Below, one piece after another: positions 49,501-62,825 of a DNA stretch of 64,000 nucleotides. The stretch's first letter is position 1. Each line of letters opens with the position of its first letter. The position numbers and the translations under genes are program-made. The stretch is taken from positions 11,629,338 to 11,693,337 of the forward strand of contig CM034401.1 of the NCBI GenBank assembly GCA_019925095.2. Direction: 5' to 3'. A model generated the notes under the pieces. That model did no database searches, was not told the origin of the DNA, and worked only from the letters and a program-made list of their open reading frames with translations. Source of the DNA: Dendrolimus kikuchii. Its lineage: Eukaryota > Arthropoda > Insecta > Lepidoptera > Lasiocampidae.

Positions 49501-50742
49501 ATAAATGCACATATTAATTGTTCTAAGTACTGAAAATGTTCTCATCTAAATAAGTATTTACTACACAGACACGTGCAATAAGAGACTTATTGCAAAATGC
49601 TTTATTGCCGTTGATATTTAAAATAAATGCAATTGGCAAGTTTATTAACACAATTGAAAATATCGCTCAAACCTACTTAACAAGTATCTATATTTCACTT
49701 CCTGATTTTGTATTACTTCGTGACATATTGATATCATTTTTAATTTCAAATTCAACATGTTTGCTTTATATCTTAATATTAACGCTTAATGGCAGTTATT
49801 TAAAAATACTACGTTTAAATCACCCACTAACAAACTCAACCTTAGGTTACTTATAACAGTACCCTGCCCATAAATCTTATAATTATGGCTACTAAAGAGT
49901 GTGTAAGTCTAATTCGAGAACAATACTCGCGTGTAAAGCGATGCCTGACATGACAATCCGTTCAAATTATGAAGTGTTTTTGAATGTATAAGAACACTCA
50001 TAGTCGTCGCACTACATTCCAATTTTATCAGCTATCGTCCTAACAGTCGATATACACGCAAAAAGTTTTCTAGTGCTAGAATCTATGTTGGTCTTTTTAT
50101 ATGATACAGAAATTCACAAAACAACTATTCTCTTGTGAATAGTTTGTGTAACTCTGCAACTATACACATTAACCATGCACATGAACTTAAAAATATGCCT
50201 TTGTATTGCGCGTCGTTTATAAAAAAATTAATCAATTAACAATTACAAATTCGACGAACTATTACATATACATTACATACATGGTCGTATGAGGTGGGAC
50301 CCGATTTCCCTTATCCATTGTCTACTGAAAGAACAACATAAAACGTTTGAGATTTATTACTTTAAAAAAATCTTAAGGAGTATTATATAATTTCATAATA
50401 CTGAGGTTAAAAATTTGTAGTTAAATATTGTAATGTTATTGCACACATACATTTTCAAGTTTAAAAATAATTTTCAAGCAAACGCAAAAACAAAAAAAAG
50501 TAAAAAAGCCTGAATTGCAAGGCTTTTTTCTCTTCTTCTGTTCTTGATTAAATTTCCATCTCGTGCGTCGGTTTGCTCACGAGTATTGGTCTAGAATGCG
50601 GGCATTAGATTCCAAACCCAAGTTGTCTCCTTTCCACAGAACTAAGTTTATGACGGGGATAAATAGTTGAGTCCCTACTGAATTATTTTTCTCAGAACCT
50701 CAATATCGCTACAAATACGTGATTATATATGAAAGGTGTTAA
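46526..50742. other. Intergenic AT-rich stretch
   Basis: A short fragment at 46735-46800 (GGGTTCGGAGCATTCACTCC) may be SINE debris. The rest has only short ORFs with no family features. It separates the 3' ends of the two convergent host genes. Confidence 0.45.
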
Positions 50743-50995
50743 CAGGGCCGTCTTAAACATATTGGGAAACGGGGTGCGATAATCCGACTGCACCCCCCTT
50801 ACCAATAATAAAATTTAACTTATTAAACAGATTTTCCCCATCAACTATTATTTATCAGATCGGTTTTGTGAATGTAATGTTCAAAACTAATAGTAGATTA
50901 CGCATGCCACGTGTGATTAAAAGGTCTGATTGCGCCCCTAGGGCTCTATGCTCGGGAGCCACGCACCCCTTACACCCGCCGGGAAATCGGCCCTG
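50743..50995. mobile_element. hAT-type MITE (253 bp)
   Basis: Ends are CAGGGCCGTCTTAAAC and, inverted, CAGGGCCGATTTCCCG. The inner arms both carry 'GGGGTGCG'-type stretches, which pair further. Flanking 8-mers GGTGTTAA and GATATTAC agree in five positions, so the target duplication is decayed or the copy is old. Confidence 0.6.
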
Positions 50996-52912
50996 GATAT
51001 TACTAATATATAAAGGGAGTTTAGTTTTACATTTTGTAATTTTTTTGTAATTTAAATGTTTTTTTATCACATTTATGTGATGATTTTTTTTATCAACTAA
51101 TAAATCTTAAGTAACTTTTATCAAATTAAATAATTGAACGTCATTATTAAAGACGCCATTTAATGCTAAAAAAGTATGACACACCATCAAGTATTTTATA
51201 CTGTGTATCAAGGTGCCTTTACATAAACCCCATAAAATTGAATTTAATAAAATTATCATACTACTACTTATGTAAGTAATTAAATTCAAGAAAACTCTTA
51301 CATTAATTTTATTTTCAGAACTTTAATGCACCAGGAACTAATTAAGAGTGCACCCTATCTAATGGTAATGATGGACAGTGTGGATCTTTGAAACGCAAGT
51401 TTTAATATTTAATTTACCCATAGAAACTTCAAACATTATTCTTAAAATTTGCATATGTAAAACTTGAGTTTAAAAATTCGCAATACTTTTATTACTAAAT
51501 ACTTTGTTTTAGCCGACATTTTGTAGAGTCCTGAAATATTATTATTCTCATAAATTTTGCCATTTATAACATATATTTATAAAATTCTGACAAAGCGGTT
51601 TTTTTGAAAATATAACATAATTATCATTTGTTTTGGTGCTTAAAAGTAATAATATATTTAATTTTGAAGCAATTGAAGTCTCTTGATGCATATAGGAGGG
51701 GTCAGCGTTGTTAAATTTAATTTGTAATGTTTTATAAGTGCAGTACATATGTAGGGTGGACTCTTTAAAATTTGTAATACCTAGTTGCAATGATTCTGTG
51801 AAAAATTATTTCTATTATTCACAAATTTTAAAGGAATAACAAATTAATAAATATTATATGATAAATTGGTAATAATAATTCCAGTTGTAGAAAACGACGA
51901 CACAACGACATATTTGTTGTATAATTCGAAACTAATTTTTCTTATATGTATAGAGTTTTCAAAAAACTGCATTAGGTTGTTGGCCTGTATTTTAATGGCA
52001 AATCAAATATTAAAACCTTATAATTATTGTTTAATGAACATTTTTAATTTTATAGTAGCTTAAAATAAATAAATATACCGAACATTTAAATTCGAAAAAT
52101 AAATTAAATTATTGCAACTAAAAGGCACACCTTTTTTTATTCAAAAGGTAATCTTATAAGTACTGATACAAGTACAATATAATTGCAAATTAAATGTTGT
52201 AGCAAGTATATAAATATTATATAAGTACAGTATTGACTATTATATGTATGTGATATACTCAGGAGGTTATTGTGTTGAAGAATAGATAAAAAAATCAAAA
52301 TAGTTAGTCATAAAAAGTGAATAAAAAACTTAAATACAAATACGGCATAGAGTTTACATACTACAAATTCTTTTAAATTCAGTTAAGTGTGTGAGATATG
52401 GATTTATTAAAACAAAGCTTTTCTTAAGGATGCTTAAGGGAAGAGATGAGAGGAGACTCAGCCCATGTCGGTCACATATTTGCATAATTAATTATGAATA
52501 TACATACATACATATATACATTAGGACTTATGTAACAAACACACCAAACTTTTGACGCCACGGCGCTATTAAATTAGGCTTTAAATATTTATGCATCCTT
52601 AATATAATGTACATCCTAAAATCTAGTCATAGATAGTTCAAGATTCTAAAAATACCTTAAGTGGATTCGAATTGAGCTGTGCTGAATAGATAGACCAACG
52701 TTACACAACACGTTCATTACAAATCGCGCGACGTCAAGTGGTTACACCGTTTCTCTCCAATCGGCACAAGACGCGACATCGCGCGTGTTATTAAAAATAA
52801 ACAATATTGACCGGCCTTAGAAAACTGATTGTTTTAATCGCGTTGACTGTAACAATAGATATGCACCATTGTACGGGTAGTTTTTAAAAGTCCACATAAT
52901 ACAAGCCCGGTA
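50996..52912 (-). other. Probable 3' UTR and downstream DNA of the ABC transporter gene
   Basis: AT-rich and repeat-poor, directly behind the stop codon of the transporter (minus strand). Several AATAAA-type signals on the minus strand exist, for example at about 52134-52140; I cannot say which is used. Confidence 0.4.
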
Positions 52913-53768
<856 letters not shown>

Positions 53769-54011
53769 GTAAAGGAGAATCGCACAATTTTAAAAACTCT
53801 GAAGGAAAGAAGGGGGAAGATGTTTGGCCATTTGCTACGATATGACACCTTCTTATGCACGTTAATTGAAGGCAAAGCGGAAGCAAGGAGAGGGAAGAGA
53901 AGACCAAGGCGAACATTCATGGATCAAATAAAAGAAAAAGTGGGTGTCATGTCTTACATAGACGTAAAACAAGTGGCCCATAATAGAGAAGATTGGATGA
54001 GGATCCACTGA
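53769..54011 (+). mobile_element. LINE C-terminal fragment
   Basis: An open reading from 53769 gives KENRTILKTLKERRGKMFGH, then RGKRRPRRTFMDQIKEKVGV. This is the usual tail after the reverse transcriptase in RTE-like LINEs. The rest of the element is missing. Confidence 0.65.
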
Positions 54012-54210
54012 CAAGAGCATAGCTCTATAATGATAAATAGATAGAAATCCACAATACCTTCTCGATATCGTCGCGCCGGAATATTGGTAGAAAATATTGG
54101 TTTATTACCATCGGCAGAAATGGAGTTAGCGAAAATGAATATTGAAAAGCTACCAAAGTTTTAAACATTTATTTTGCGAGTTTAAGTTTATAAATATAAA
54201 TAATATAACA

Positions 54211-54490
54211 TCAGCCCATTAATGTCCCACTGCTGGACTCGGGCCTCCCATTATAGGGGGAGCAGACAGTATACCCGCCACGCTTGTCGAAGGCGGCGTG
54301 ACAGGTATTACATATCGGTCATCTCGATATGCAGGTTGCATCACGATGTTTTCCTTCACCGTTGTTAGCACGTGGTAATTGTAACAATATGCACATTAGA
54401 TCAGAAAACTGACTAAGAGGTGCATGCGTTCCGGCCAGGATCGAATCCGGAGTCTGGGACGCGTGCGCTAGCCATTACGCTACCACGACA
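54211..54490 (-). mobile_element. tRNA-derived SINE
   Basis: The minus strand begins with a tRNA-like head. An A box TAGCGTAATGG (54482-54472) and B box GGATTCGATCC (54448-54438) are spaced as in a pol III promoter. The body ends in 'GACATTAATGGGCTG', a familiar lepidopteran SINE tail. It does not fold into a full tRNA cloverleaf that I can support, so it is not a tRNA gene. Confidence 0.6.
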
Positions 54491-54496
54491 TATATA

Positions 54497-54916
54497 TATA
54501 AATACATACATACATACATACATAACTTCACGCCAGTTCCCTTGCGGGGTAGGCACGAACAACAGAGCGCCATTTAGGCTTATTCTTACACACCTCACTT
54601 GCTTCTTTGACATTCATAACTCTTATCATGCACGCTCGTCTGTTCTTAAGGCTCCTGACATCACCTTCTGCTAGTACACGATCAATTTGATCATGGAAGG
54701 TGTGTCGTGGCCTTCCACGACTTCTGCATCCATCCACTTTTGCATTGTATATCTGTTTAGTCATTCTTTCATCATGCATTCTTTCCACATGCCCGAACCA
54801 CCGGAGCATTCCTTTCCTTACATTCACCACGACACTTTTTTTCAGACCAACTCTCTTTCTTACTTCGGTATTACGAACGCGGTCCGCGAGCGTCACTCCG
54901 CAGATTTTGCACAGTG
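54497..54916 (-). mobile_element. RTE-like LINE C-terminal fragment
   Basis: The minus-strand ORF 54896-54528 reads LADRVRNTEVRKRVGLKKSV, RWFGHVERMHDERMTKQIYN, RSRGRPRHTFHDQI and KWRSVVRAYPARELA. The 3' end passes into (TATG)n at 54525-54505, which is probably its tail. It is related to the fragment at 56985. Confidence 0.7.
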
Positions 54917-54919
54917 CAC

Positions 54920-54957
54920 AGTAAACGCGGTTGAGATGCGACTCAACCGCGTTTACT
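54920..54957. repeat. Perfect 16-bp palindrome with 6-base loop
   Basis: AGTAAACGCGGTTGAG (54920-54935) and its exact reverse complement (54942-54957) sit between a LINE fragment and a (TA)n tract. Confidence 0.85.
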
Positions 54958-54961
54958 CTAC

Positions 54962-55031
<70 letters not shown>
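54962..55031. repeat. (TA)n microsatellite
   Basis: About 34 TA units in transporter intron sequence, directly after the palindrome. Confidence 0.95.
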
Positions 55032-55033
<2 letters not shown>

Positions 55034-55380
55034 CAATAATAAATATTTATAACTTGGCACGCCGTTAAAATTAACAGGATACCAAAATCAGGCCAACCTA
55101 CAATTGAGACGATAGTATCCGGCGATTTTCGCGAGATAGCAATAGTAGAATTGTGCCCTAGATGTTGCGAATGTCCATAGATGATAGTAACTACTTTCCA
55201 GGAAAAACATTTAATTAAATTAATGTTGTGGCCCAGAGCGTCTTACCTAATATATCTATCTGGCCCTTATAAAAAAATGGGTTGAGTATGGCTGGTTTAG
55301 TCCATTGAGATTCTCACACCAGAGCGTGAAAACGACGACAACCCAGCAAGTAAAAAAAAAGAATTGAGAGCAGCCTCTCA

Positions 55381-56770
<1,390 letters not shown>

Positions 56771-56984
56771 TCATGATAGAAAACCAATATGGAATGGTTT
56801 GGGACAAGAAAAAAAAGGTTCCTTTCACAATATCTAAAATTTTTATTGAAGACAAACTTTCAGACAGACAGAGTAAATTCTAAAACCTGTAGTATGATTA
56901 ATCATCGTATCAATAGCAGTTTCCTTTTAAATGTTGCCATTAATTTTGAAATCACGGCACACACTCTAATTTTATATGTACAAG

Positions 56985-57765
56985 TTAACATACATAACAC
57001 CACGCCTGTTTCCCAAGGTGGTGGGCAGAGACTATGGATCTCCATTTGTGACGATCTTGACAAACAACTTTCAGTTCATCTACTTTCATTAACCTCTTCA
57101 TACATGCACGTTTATTTGAGATGATTTTTATCTGACCTCTCTTTAACACTTCTGATATTTGATCATGGTGTGTTCGTCTCGGTCTACCGGTAGCAACTCT
57201 ACCATTCACAATACTGTCATACACCTGTTTTGTTATTTTACTCTTATCCATTCCCTCTACATGTCCTAACAGCCTTAACATTGCTTTTTCAACTCTCGTT
57301 ATTACATCATCTTTCAATCCACAATGTTCCCTTATCACACTGTTTAGTATCATATCATTCAAGCTAACCGCACTTATATTTCTCAAAGCTCTCATTTCAA
57401 CTGTGTTTGTCCTACTTTCATCTTTCTTCTGTCATATATCAAGGTTGGCACCAACACCTCTTTATGGACAGCCAAGCGTGCCTTTAGACACTTTCTGGCT
57501 GTTCATAAAAGAGTTTAGCGCTTCATTCACCTTATTATCTGCTAAAACTCTCCTTTCAATATCCCTTTCATGCTTTCTGCCTCTTGTAAACATGGACCTT
57601 ACATAAACAAATTCTCTGATTTGCTCTACCTCTTGGTTTTCTATTTGCATATTATAAATAGTGATCCTTTCATCTTTTTGAAACACTATAACTTTCGTCT
57701 TATTCACATTAATTTTCATACCTTTTCTCTCAAAAGACTCGTTCATAATTGTTACCATCTCTTGT
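56985..57765 (-). mobile_element. RTE-like LINE, reverse transcriptase C-terminal half, decayed
   Basis: From 57758 down it reads MVTIMNESFERKGMKINVNK, TKVIVFQKDE, EFVYVRSMFTRG, DIERRVLADNKVNEAL, then a broken piece near 57450 and from 57395 MRALRNISAVSLNDMILNSV, LLGHVEGMDKSKITKQVYDS, GRPRRTHHDQISEVL and KWRSIVSAHHLGKQA. It is related to the copy at 54497. Frame breaks make it non-functional. Confidence 0.75.
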
Positions 57766-58379
57766 AAGGTTGTCTATTGTTTGCCCCAAAAATATAGGCA
57801 ATAATACTCATATGCCCGAACTTTACTTGCCCGACCATAAAAGTTATGTGACATTCTCTTTTTGCCAGTACATTAGATTCCATAATGACACGAGTGCCAT
57901 ACGTATTGTTATCCATTTTATTAATTGCAATAATATTATTTAACAGAATATTTCAACGTCATACTAAAAGTCGCTTCCGTAGAAAATTAACCTAACGCCT
58001 TTGTCCTAAAAAGCGATTGGTTTTCTAGCAGTACGGCGGCCGTTGCCGCGGCACCCTCGGCTCGTGCGTTGTTTTTTGGTCTTTTTTTTGATAACGCAGG
58101 GGGAATGTTTTTGGACACTGTTCAGTTTCTAATTACATTTATTTAGTGCCAGTTTTGTGTTCATAAGACTAGATGTAGCCAACGTCGAATTGCATCGCGG
58201 TATAGTTTGCATTTTTTGCGTGACCATACTTGTAATGTTAATTTAATAAATTGTCTACGATCTTTCGGGTATTTTACTTCCAAATCCTGGCTTTGATACC
58301 TTTGGACAGGGCCCTCAGAGTCGGATCGCTTTTTGAAGCAAATTGTTGGTACCAATTGTATTGAAATATTAAATGTACT
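57766..58379. other. Transporter intron sequence
   Basis: There is a GC-rich patch at 58030-58065. A 74-codon minus-strand ORF at 58161-58385 (QVWSRKKCKLYRDAIRRWLH) resembles no family I can name and may be decayed transposon coding sequence. Confidence 0.4.
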
Positions 58380-58626
58380 TAACAACCCACAGCCAGGTGG
58401 TCGGGTTTTTGCCCGACTGGATGACTACCACCCCTGGTCTAAAGTATGTCGCCATAACAACCTTGAATTGTGTTCCGGCATTAGTGACCAGGTTCCAGTC
58501 TCCCTAAGAGAGAGCAGCAGCGCATTTGTAGCAACTTTGGTGTTGCAAATGTCCATAGGCGATAACCGCTTTCCATCATGTGGGCCGTCTGCCTGTCTGC
58601 TGATCTCCTGCAATATAAAAAAAAGT
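58380..58626 (+). mobile_element. Retroposon family A copy (plus strand)
   Basis: An inverted copy relative to those at 15952, 22606 and 31201: AACAACCCACAGCCAGGTGG, GACTACCACCCCTGGTCTAA, GTGTTGCAAATGTCCATAGG, GCCGTCTGCCTGTCTGCTGA, ending in AATATAAAAAAAAG. The poly(A) is at its 3' end. Confidence 0.65.
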
Positions 58627-58849
58627 GTTGTGCAATAATGTGTTCTAAGTGATGTGACAGCAGCACCATCTGGCGGACAATTAGGGAACTAATCGGTAGT
58701 ATACGGAACTGAAACTGTGAGTACTCTTAATTTTTAGTGAAGAAATAGACTTGTGATATTTTAAATTGTAGATTAGGACTTAGAATTATTCGCGAAAAAA
58801 CGACGAGATGGGGAACCTACGCCCAATTTTAGAACTGTGTACTTGTTAG

Positions 58850-59862
58850 ATAGATAGATAGATAACACTTTATTGCTCACCAAATATACAATATAAAAAT
58901 ACACAATTACAATATTGTCATGGTAGAAACAATAGGCGGCCTTATCGCTTAAAGCAATCTCTTCCAGGCAACCTAACTTAAGGAATAATTTAACCTAATC
59001 TGCCGATGTAGGTGGTGCAGATCATTAAGTAGGTATATCATAAATAAACATACTTAAACTACATAATTTATTAATTAAATACACATACTTAAATTACTTT
59101 ATAAATTAAATACATACATATTTATAAATACATGTGTATATACTAAATAGACTATAATATAAGAATTAGGAATAATTATTTAAGGAAAAGTAGTGTTTTC
59201 TGAGTGCGTTCTTAAATGTAGGCGATGTTTTGGCCTCTCTGACAGTAAGAGGCAGCGCATTCCAAAGTTTGACAGCCTGCACTGTAAAAGAGTTATCATA
59301 AAAAGATGAAGTGTGTGCAGGTGTAGTCAGTTTACGATACGTATGAGTGCGCATATTGTGGGAAGTAGAAAGGCGAAGGAATTGAAAACGTTCCTTAAGG
59401 TAAGGAGGACTACTAGGAATAAATAATATGTTATAAAGTAGTGTGAGAATGTGAGTATTCCGGCGAAAACGGATAGGGAGCCACTTGAGTTTTTCACGAA
59501 ATTCAGAAACATGGTCATATTTTCGTAATCCAAATATGAACCTAATGCAAAAATTCTGAAGTCGCTCAAGTTTATTTAGCTGTTCTACGGTTAAGTCAAG
59601 ATAGCAGGCGTCAGCGTAATCTAAAATGGGTAGCAAAAGAGACTGTGCAAGCGTAATTTTGGTGGCAGTAGGCAGAAAATTTCTCAGCATTCTCAGGGAT
59701 CTAGAAGACAGAAAAACTCCGACTTCATTCGAAGAGGTGAGACTTCCAAGACAGATCACTATCGATGACAACGCCTAAATTTTTTACAGTGTCACTCAAT
59801 GCGATACAAGTGCCGTCAAAAACAATGTTCGGTAAAGTCCCTATTGCACGATAAACTTGAAA
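58850..59862 (-). mobile_element. CR1/jockey-superfamily LINE, 5'-truncated
   Basis: From 59850 down: GTLPNIVFDGTCIALSDTVK, NLGVVIDSDLSWKSH, then in another frame (59771-59166) LRNFLPTATKITLAQSLLLP, ILDYADACYLDLTVEQLNKL, QNFCIRFIFGLRKYDHVSEF, WLPIRFRRNTHILTLLYNIL and AVKLWNALPLTVREAKTSPT. This is the region after the reverse-transcriptase active site. The 3' end has GAGCAATAAAGTGTTATC and a (TATC)n tail (58875 down to 58850). The insertion lies only about 15 bases from the donor of the transporter exon ending at 59875. Confidence 0.8.
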
Positions 59863-59874
59863 AAAAATGAATAC

Positions 59875-60077
59875 CTGAATAGTCCTAGGGTGAGAGTGGA
59901 CTTGCCAGCGCCGGTGCGGCCCACGATGCCAAGCTTGTCGCGCGGCGCAACGGCGCAGGTGAGGTCGCGCAGCGCGGGCTCGCCGGTGCGGTACCCCAGC
60001 GTCAGCTGCTCCAGCTCCAGCGCGCCGGTCTCCGGCCATGACGGGCTCGGGCCCTGCTCCACCGTCCATGCTGCCTC
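59875..60077 (-). CDS. MRP: ABCC/MRP transporter exon (Walker A of second NBD)
   Basis: It reads EAAWTVEQGPSPSWPETGAL, then ELEQLTLGYRTGEPALRDLT and CAVAPRDKLGIVGRTGAGKS to TLTLGLF plus the first two bases of Arg. GRTGAGKST is the Walker A loop and GYR is the A-loop region that stacks on ATP. The acceptor is TTGTTAG before 60077 and the donor is TTCAG|GTATTC. Exons encoding the first membrane domains and NBD1 lie beyond the window or upstream of 60078; none was found up to 64000. Confidence 0.93.
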
Positions 60078-60589
60078 CTAACAATACAATGTAACGTTTC
60101 ATTTTATTTATTTGACATATCATAACATAGCATTGCATATCGCCCGAATTTAATGCAATGCCAATTCAAAAATCGCATACTTTATTCACAAAACTTCGAA
60201 CAACCAGTCCAAATTAGCAAACAATCAAAGCCATGTAATAATCGGTATAGATTAGCGCTCTAAACTTAGTATTGCGATTAAGTTACAACTGATCTCCACT
60301 TTCCGAGCCGGCTCCAATTATTCGCATAATATCTGAATAGAAAGACCTACACCGCAAAAAATAGCAACAAGTATTCCTCGAATGCTCTGCACTCAAAACA
60401 ATATAAGAATTAAGGTTAATTAAGCCGCGGGCATTTAAAAGAAATTCTTATAAAAAGTAGTATGTTACTAAGCTTGTGCACGAGTGCCCCGTCTGCCACA
60501 ACAATAATTTATAAAGACGAAAATTTAACTTTAACCAATCCTAATGAAATAATACCCTATTAATATTGTAAATGCGAAAGTAACTCTGT
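60078..60589. other. Transporter intron sequence
   Basis: No recognised feature. Confidence 0.45.
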
Positions 60590-60651
60590 CTGTTTGTTAA
60601 GCTTTCACGGAAAAACTAATGGACCGATTTGGCTGAAACTCAGTATATATA
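60590..60651 (+). mobile_element. Helitron-like repeat, left of mariner 3
   Basis: 'CTGTCTGTTTGTTAAGCTTT', 'CACGGAAAAACTAATGGACC' and 'GATTTGGCTGAAACTCAGTA' are the same repeat found beside mariner 2. The mariner begins at the TA inside it. Confidence 0.5.
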
Positions 60652-61340
60652 CCTAGTCTTGCCATAAATATTGTATGTAACAAAGATTTTTTTTTTCTAT
60701 TGCAAATAACATTTATAAGTTTTACAGTGTGTTAGTTTAATACATAAATATAAAAAGCTTATTCGAAGTGGTCTCCATTGGCTGCAATACAGTCCTTTAA
60801 ACGTTGAGGCCAGTTATCAATAGAAGCACGCACTCTTTTCACGGGAAAATTCTTCACTGCCAATCGTATGGATTGTTTTAGGGACTCTAAATTATCATGG
60901 CATTTAGAGCCAGCCGTACTCTCTAAAACTGACCATAAATCATAATTCAGCGGATTAAGATCGGGATTAAACGACAGCCAGTCTTCAGCTCTGATGAAGT
61001 CTGAAACGTTCGTTTCCAACCAAGACTGCCTGGTCCGAGCTTTATAACCCGACCCTGAGTCTTGCTGGAAGGACCATTCTTGGTTATTGAACATGGTGTT
61101 AAGGGGCTTAACTAACTTCTCAAGAATGGTATCTTGATACACTTGTGCCGATGTTTTGATACCTTTTTTACAAAAATATGGCTCAGTCACTCCTTCATAG
61201 CTAGCACCCCACCAAACCATCACTGAAGACGGATAATGCCCCCGTTGCACTTTGTCGACTAATTGAGAAGCTTCCTTAGAGCTTTGAGCATAAATACGAT
61301 CATATTGTTTGACAAAATGTTGCTGAATTGTAAAAAAAAA
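60652..61340 (-). mobile_element. maT-like mariner, truncated copy
   Basis: It keeps the end CCTAGTCTTGCCATAAATAT with TA at 60650-60651. It stops abruptly near 61340 inside the catalytic half, right where FTIEQ would be read. The other half and terminal repeat are missing, replaced by A-rich sequence. Confidence 0.85.
60759..61336 (-). pseudogene. mariner transposase fragment
   Basis: It contains QRGHYPSSVMVWWGASYEGV, QQDSGSGYKARTRQSWLETN and NPDLNPLNYDLWSVLESTAG to the natural stop at 60759. The third catalytic Asp is changed to Asn (NPLNYD), so the enzyme would be dead even if complete. The 5' coding half is absent. Confidence 0.85.
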
Positions 61341-61570
61341 ATTAAAATAAATAGGATACTTTTATCCCGAAAAATGGGAGTTTCCTGGATAAAAATATAT
61401 GTCTCTGTGTTTTGTTATGCTTTTACGGATAAACTATTGGACCGATTTGGCTGAAATTCGGTATATAAGTATTTTTAATACGGAAGGTGCACAAGGAATA
61501 CTTTTTATACCGGATAATGGGATAGATTTATGTAAAGGTTATCCCAGAAAGTAAGATAGGTTTTTTTGTG
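61341..61570 (+). mobile_element. Helitron-like repeat, right of mariner 3
   Basis: 'AATAGGATACTTTTATCCCG', 'ACTATTGGACCGATTTGGCT', 'ATACCGGATAATGGGATAGA' and 'GGTTATCCCAGAAAG' match 28711-28920. Confidence 0.5.
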
Positions 61571-61867
61571 ATTTGCCAATTTCTCTATTTTGGTTCTTTT
61601 AGTAATTACCGTCATACTGATCCTTTGTGTTTGGTAGGCACCAAATCAAATAAAATCATCATTTATTGCATAAAACATGGTACATAAAGAAAGATGTTAG
61701 GAATATTCCTTAAGCTCACATGTTTTTGCCTCTAGGGCGTGCAAATTGTTGTGCTTACCATTATAATCGTAATTCTTATCTATTTGGTTTTTTTTTTATC
61801 TATTTGGTATTAACATTATATAACTATTACAAAATTAAATTAATTAAAAATAATAAGAATAATATTA
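61571..61867. other. Non-coding stretch
   Basis: AT-rich, no recognised feature. Confidence 0.4.
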
Positions 61868-62345
61868 GTAGTCGCCGCAGGGGGACTTTGTGGCGAAGGC
61901 TTAGGTGAGTAGCGACACCTCGTATCTGACTCCGGGGGCCAAGGCAAGGCCCCCGTCTCCGTGCTTGCCCTAGCTGGCCGGCACGGAGTGGAGATCGCTA
62001 GAGCTAAGACTCAAGCTCAAGGGGTGGAAGTGATAAATGGCATCACGTCAGAAGTAGCTTCAGTGAACCTGCAGCCCACCTCTCTACACCCTTTAGCCAC
62101 TCACACCCATATTGCCCCTGTCTTCTATGGCATTTTTTGGGGCCCATGCAGGGAGTGGCGACTCACCGTCTGCCCATTTTTCCATGTTTCCTGAACATTG
62201 CGACGAGCAGACGCCATACCCCATATTCCCATACCCCTAGTACCACTAGCACTTCACCTCAATAGCCCTGTACTTTTTGTCCTCATTTCCCACAATAGTC
62301 GTAGGACTATTGTGGGAAATGAGGACAAGCCCCGGCCAGTCTACA
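61868..62345 (+). mobile_element. Dispersed repeat B, copy 2, longer at the 5' side
   Basis: The last 290 bp match copy 1 at 29284. Upstream it extends through GTAGTCGCCGCAGGGGGACT and GGCCAAGGCAAGGCCCCCGT, suggesting the end of a coding region (SRRRGTLWRRLR stop) and a GC-rich 3' UTR of a LINE. Its 3' end holds an inverted duplication (62281-62324). Confidence 0.55.
62281..62324. repeat. Perfect 20-bp inverted repeat with 4-base loop
   Basis: CCTCATTTCCCACAATAGTC, then GTAG, then its exact reverse complement. Copy 1 of repeat B has only one arm, so this copy carries a local foldback duplication. Confidence 0.9.
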
Positions 62346-62825
62346 CTGGCCACACTACACTTATTTATTTTATTTATTTATTTCACACAACAGAATACAA
62401 CCATAAATAAATCTAAGTATTTTTAATACAATTTTAAAATCTAAGTCGTATTCCTAAACCTTTGAATACAGTAAATTCAAAATACAGATATAGCGTTACA
62501 TAAACATACATAATAGTATACCATACAGTAGTTTAGATTCTATGAAATGTTTGTTGATAACAAAAGAATTAATATATGCCAGAGAAATTTGTTGCTCTAA
62601 TCAATCGCTTAAACTCTCTAGTGTTACCATTAAATATATCTAATAATAATAATAATTAAACTAAGTCTTTCTTTAAAATAAATGTCATAAAAATCCAAAG
62701 TTATCCACTAGTTAGTAATAATTAATACATTGTGTGCTTCCATAGTCATTTCAAATCTGTCACTAAAATCACAATTATTAATAACCAGCCCTATGAATTT
62801 ATTTAATAATATGGGAAGTGAAAAC
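62346..62825. other. Non-coding stretch
   Basis: A short run of TTTA units at about 62360-62380. Nothing else was recognised. Confidence 0.45.

Noticed and set aside
54420..54490. Possible tRNA gene on the minus strand
   Set aside because: A and B boxes are present but the acceptor and anticodon arms do not pair convincingly, and a SINE body follows.
58161..58385. 74-codon basic ORF that looks protein-like
   Set aside because: I could not match it to any mobile-element or host family with confidence, so I left it as unassigned intron sequence.
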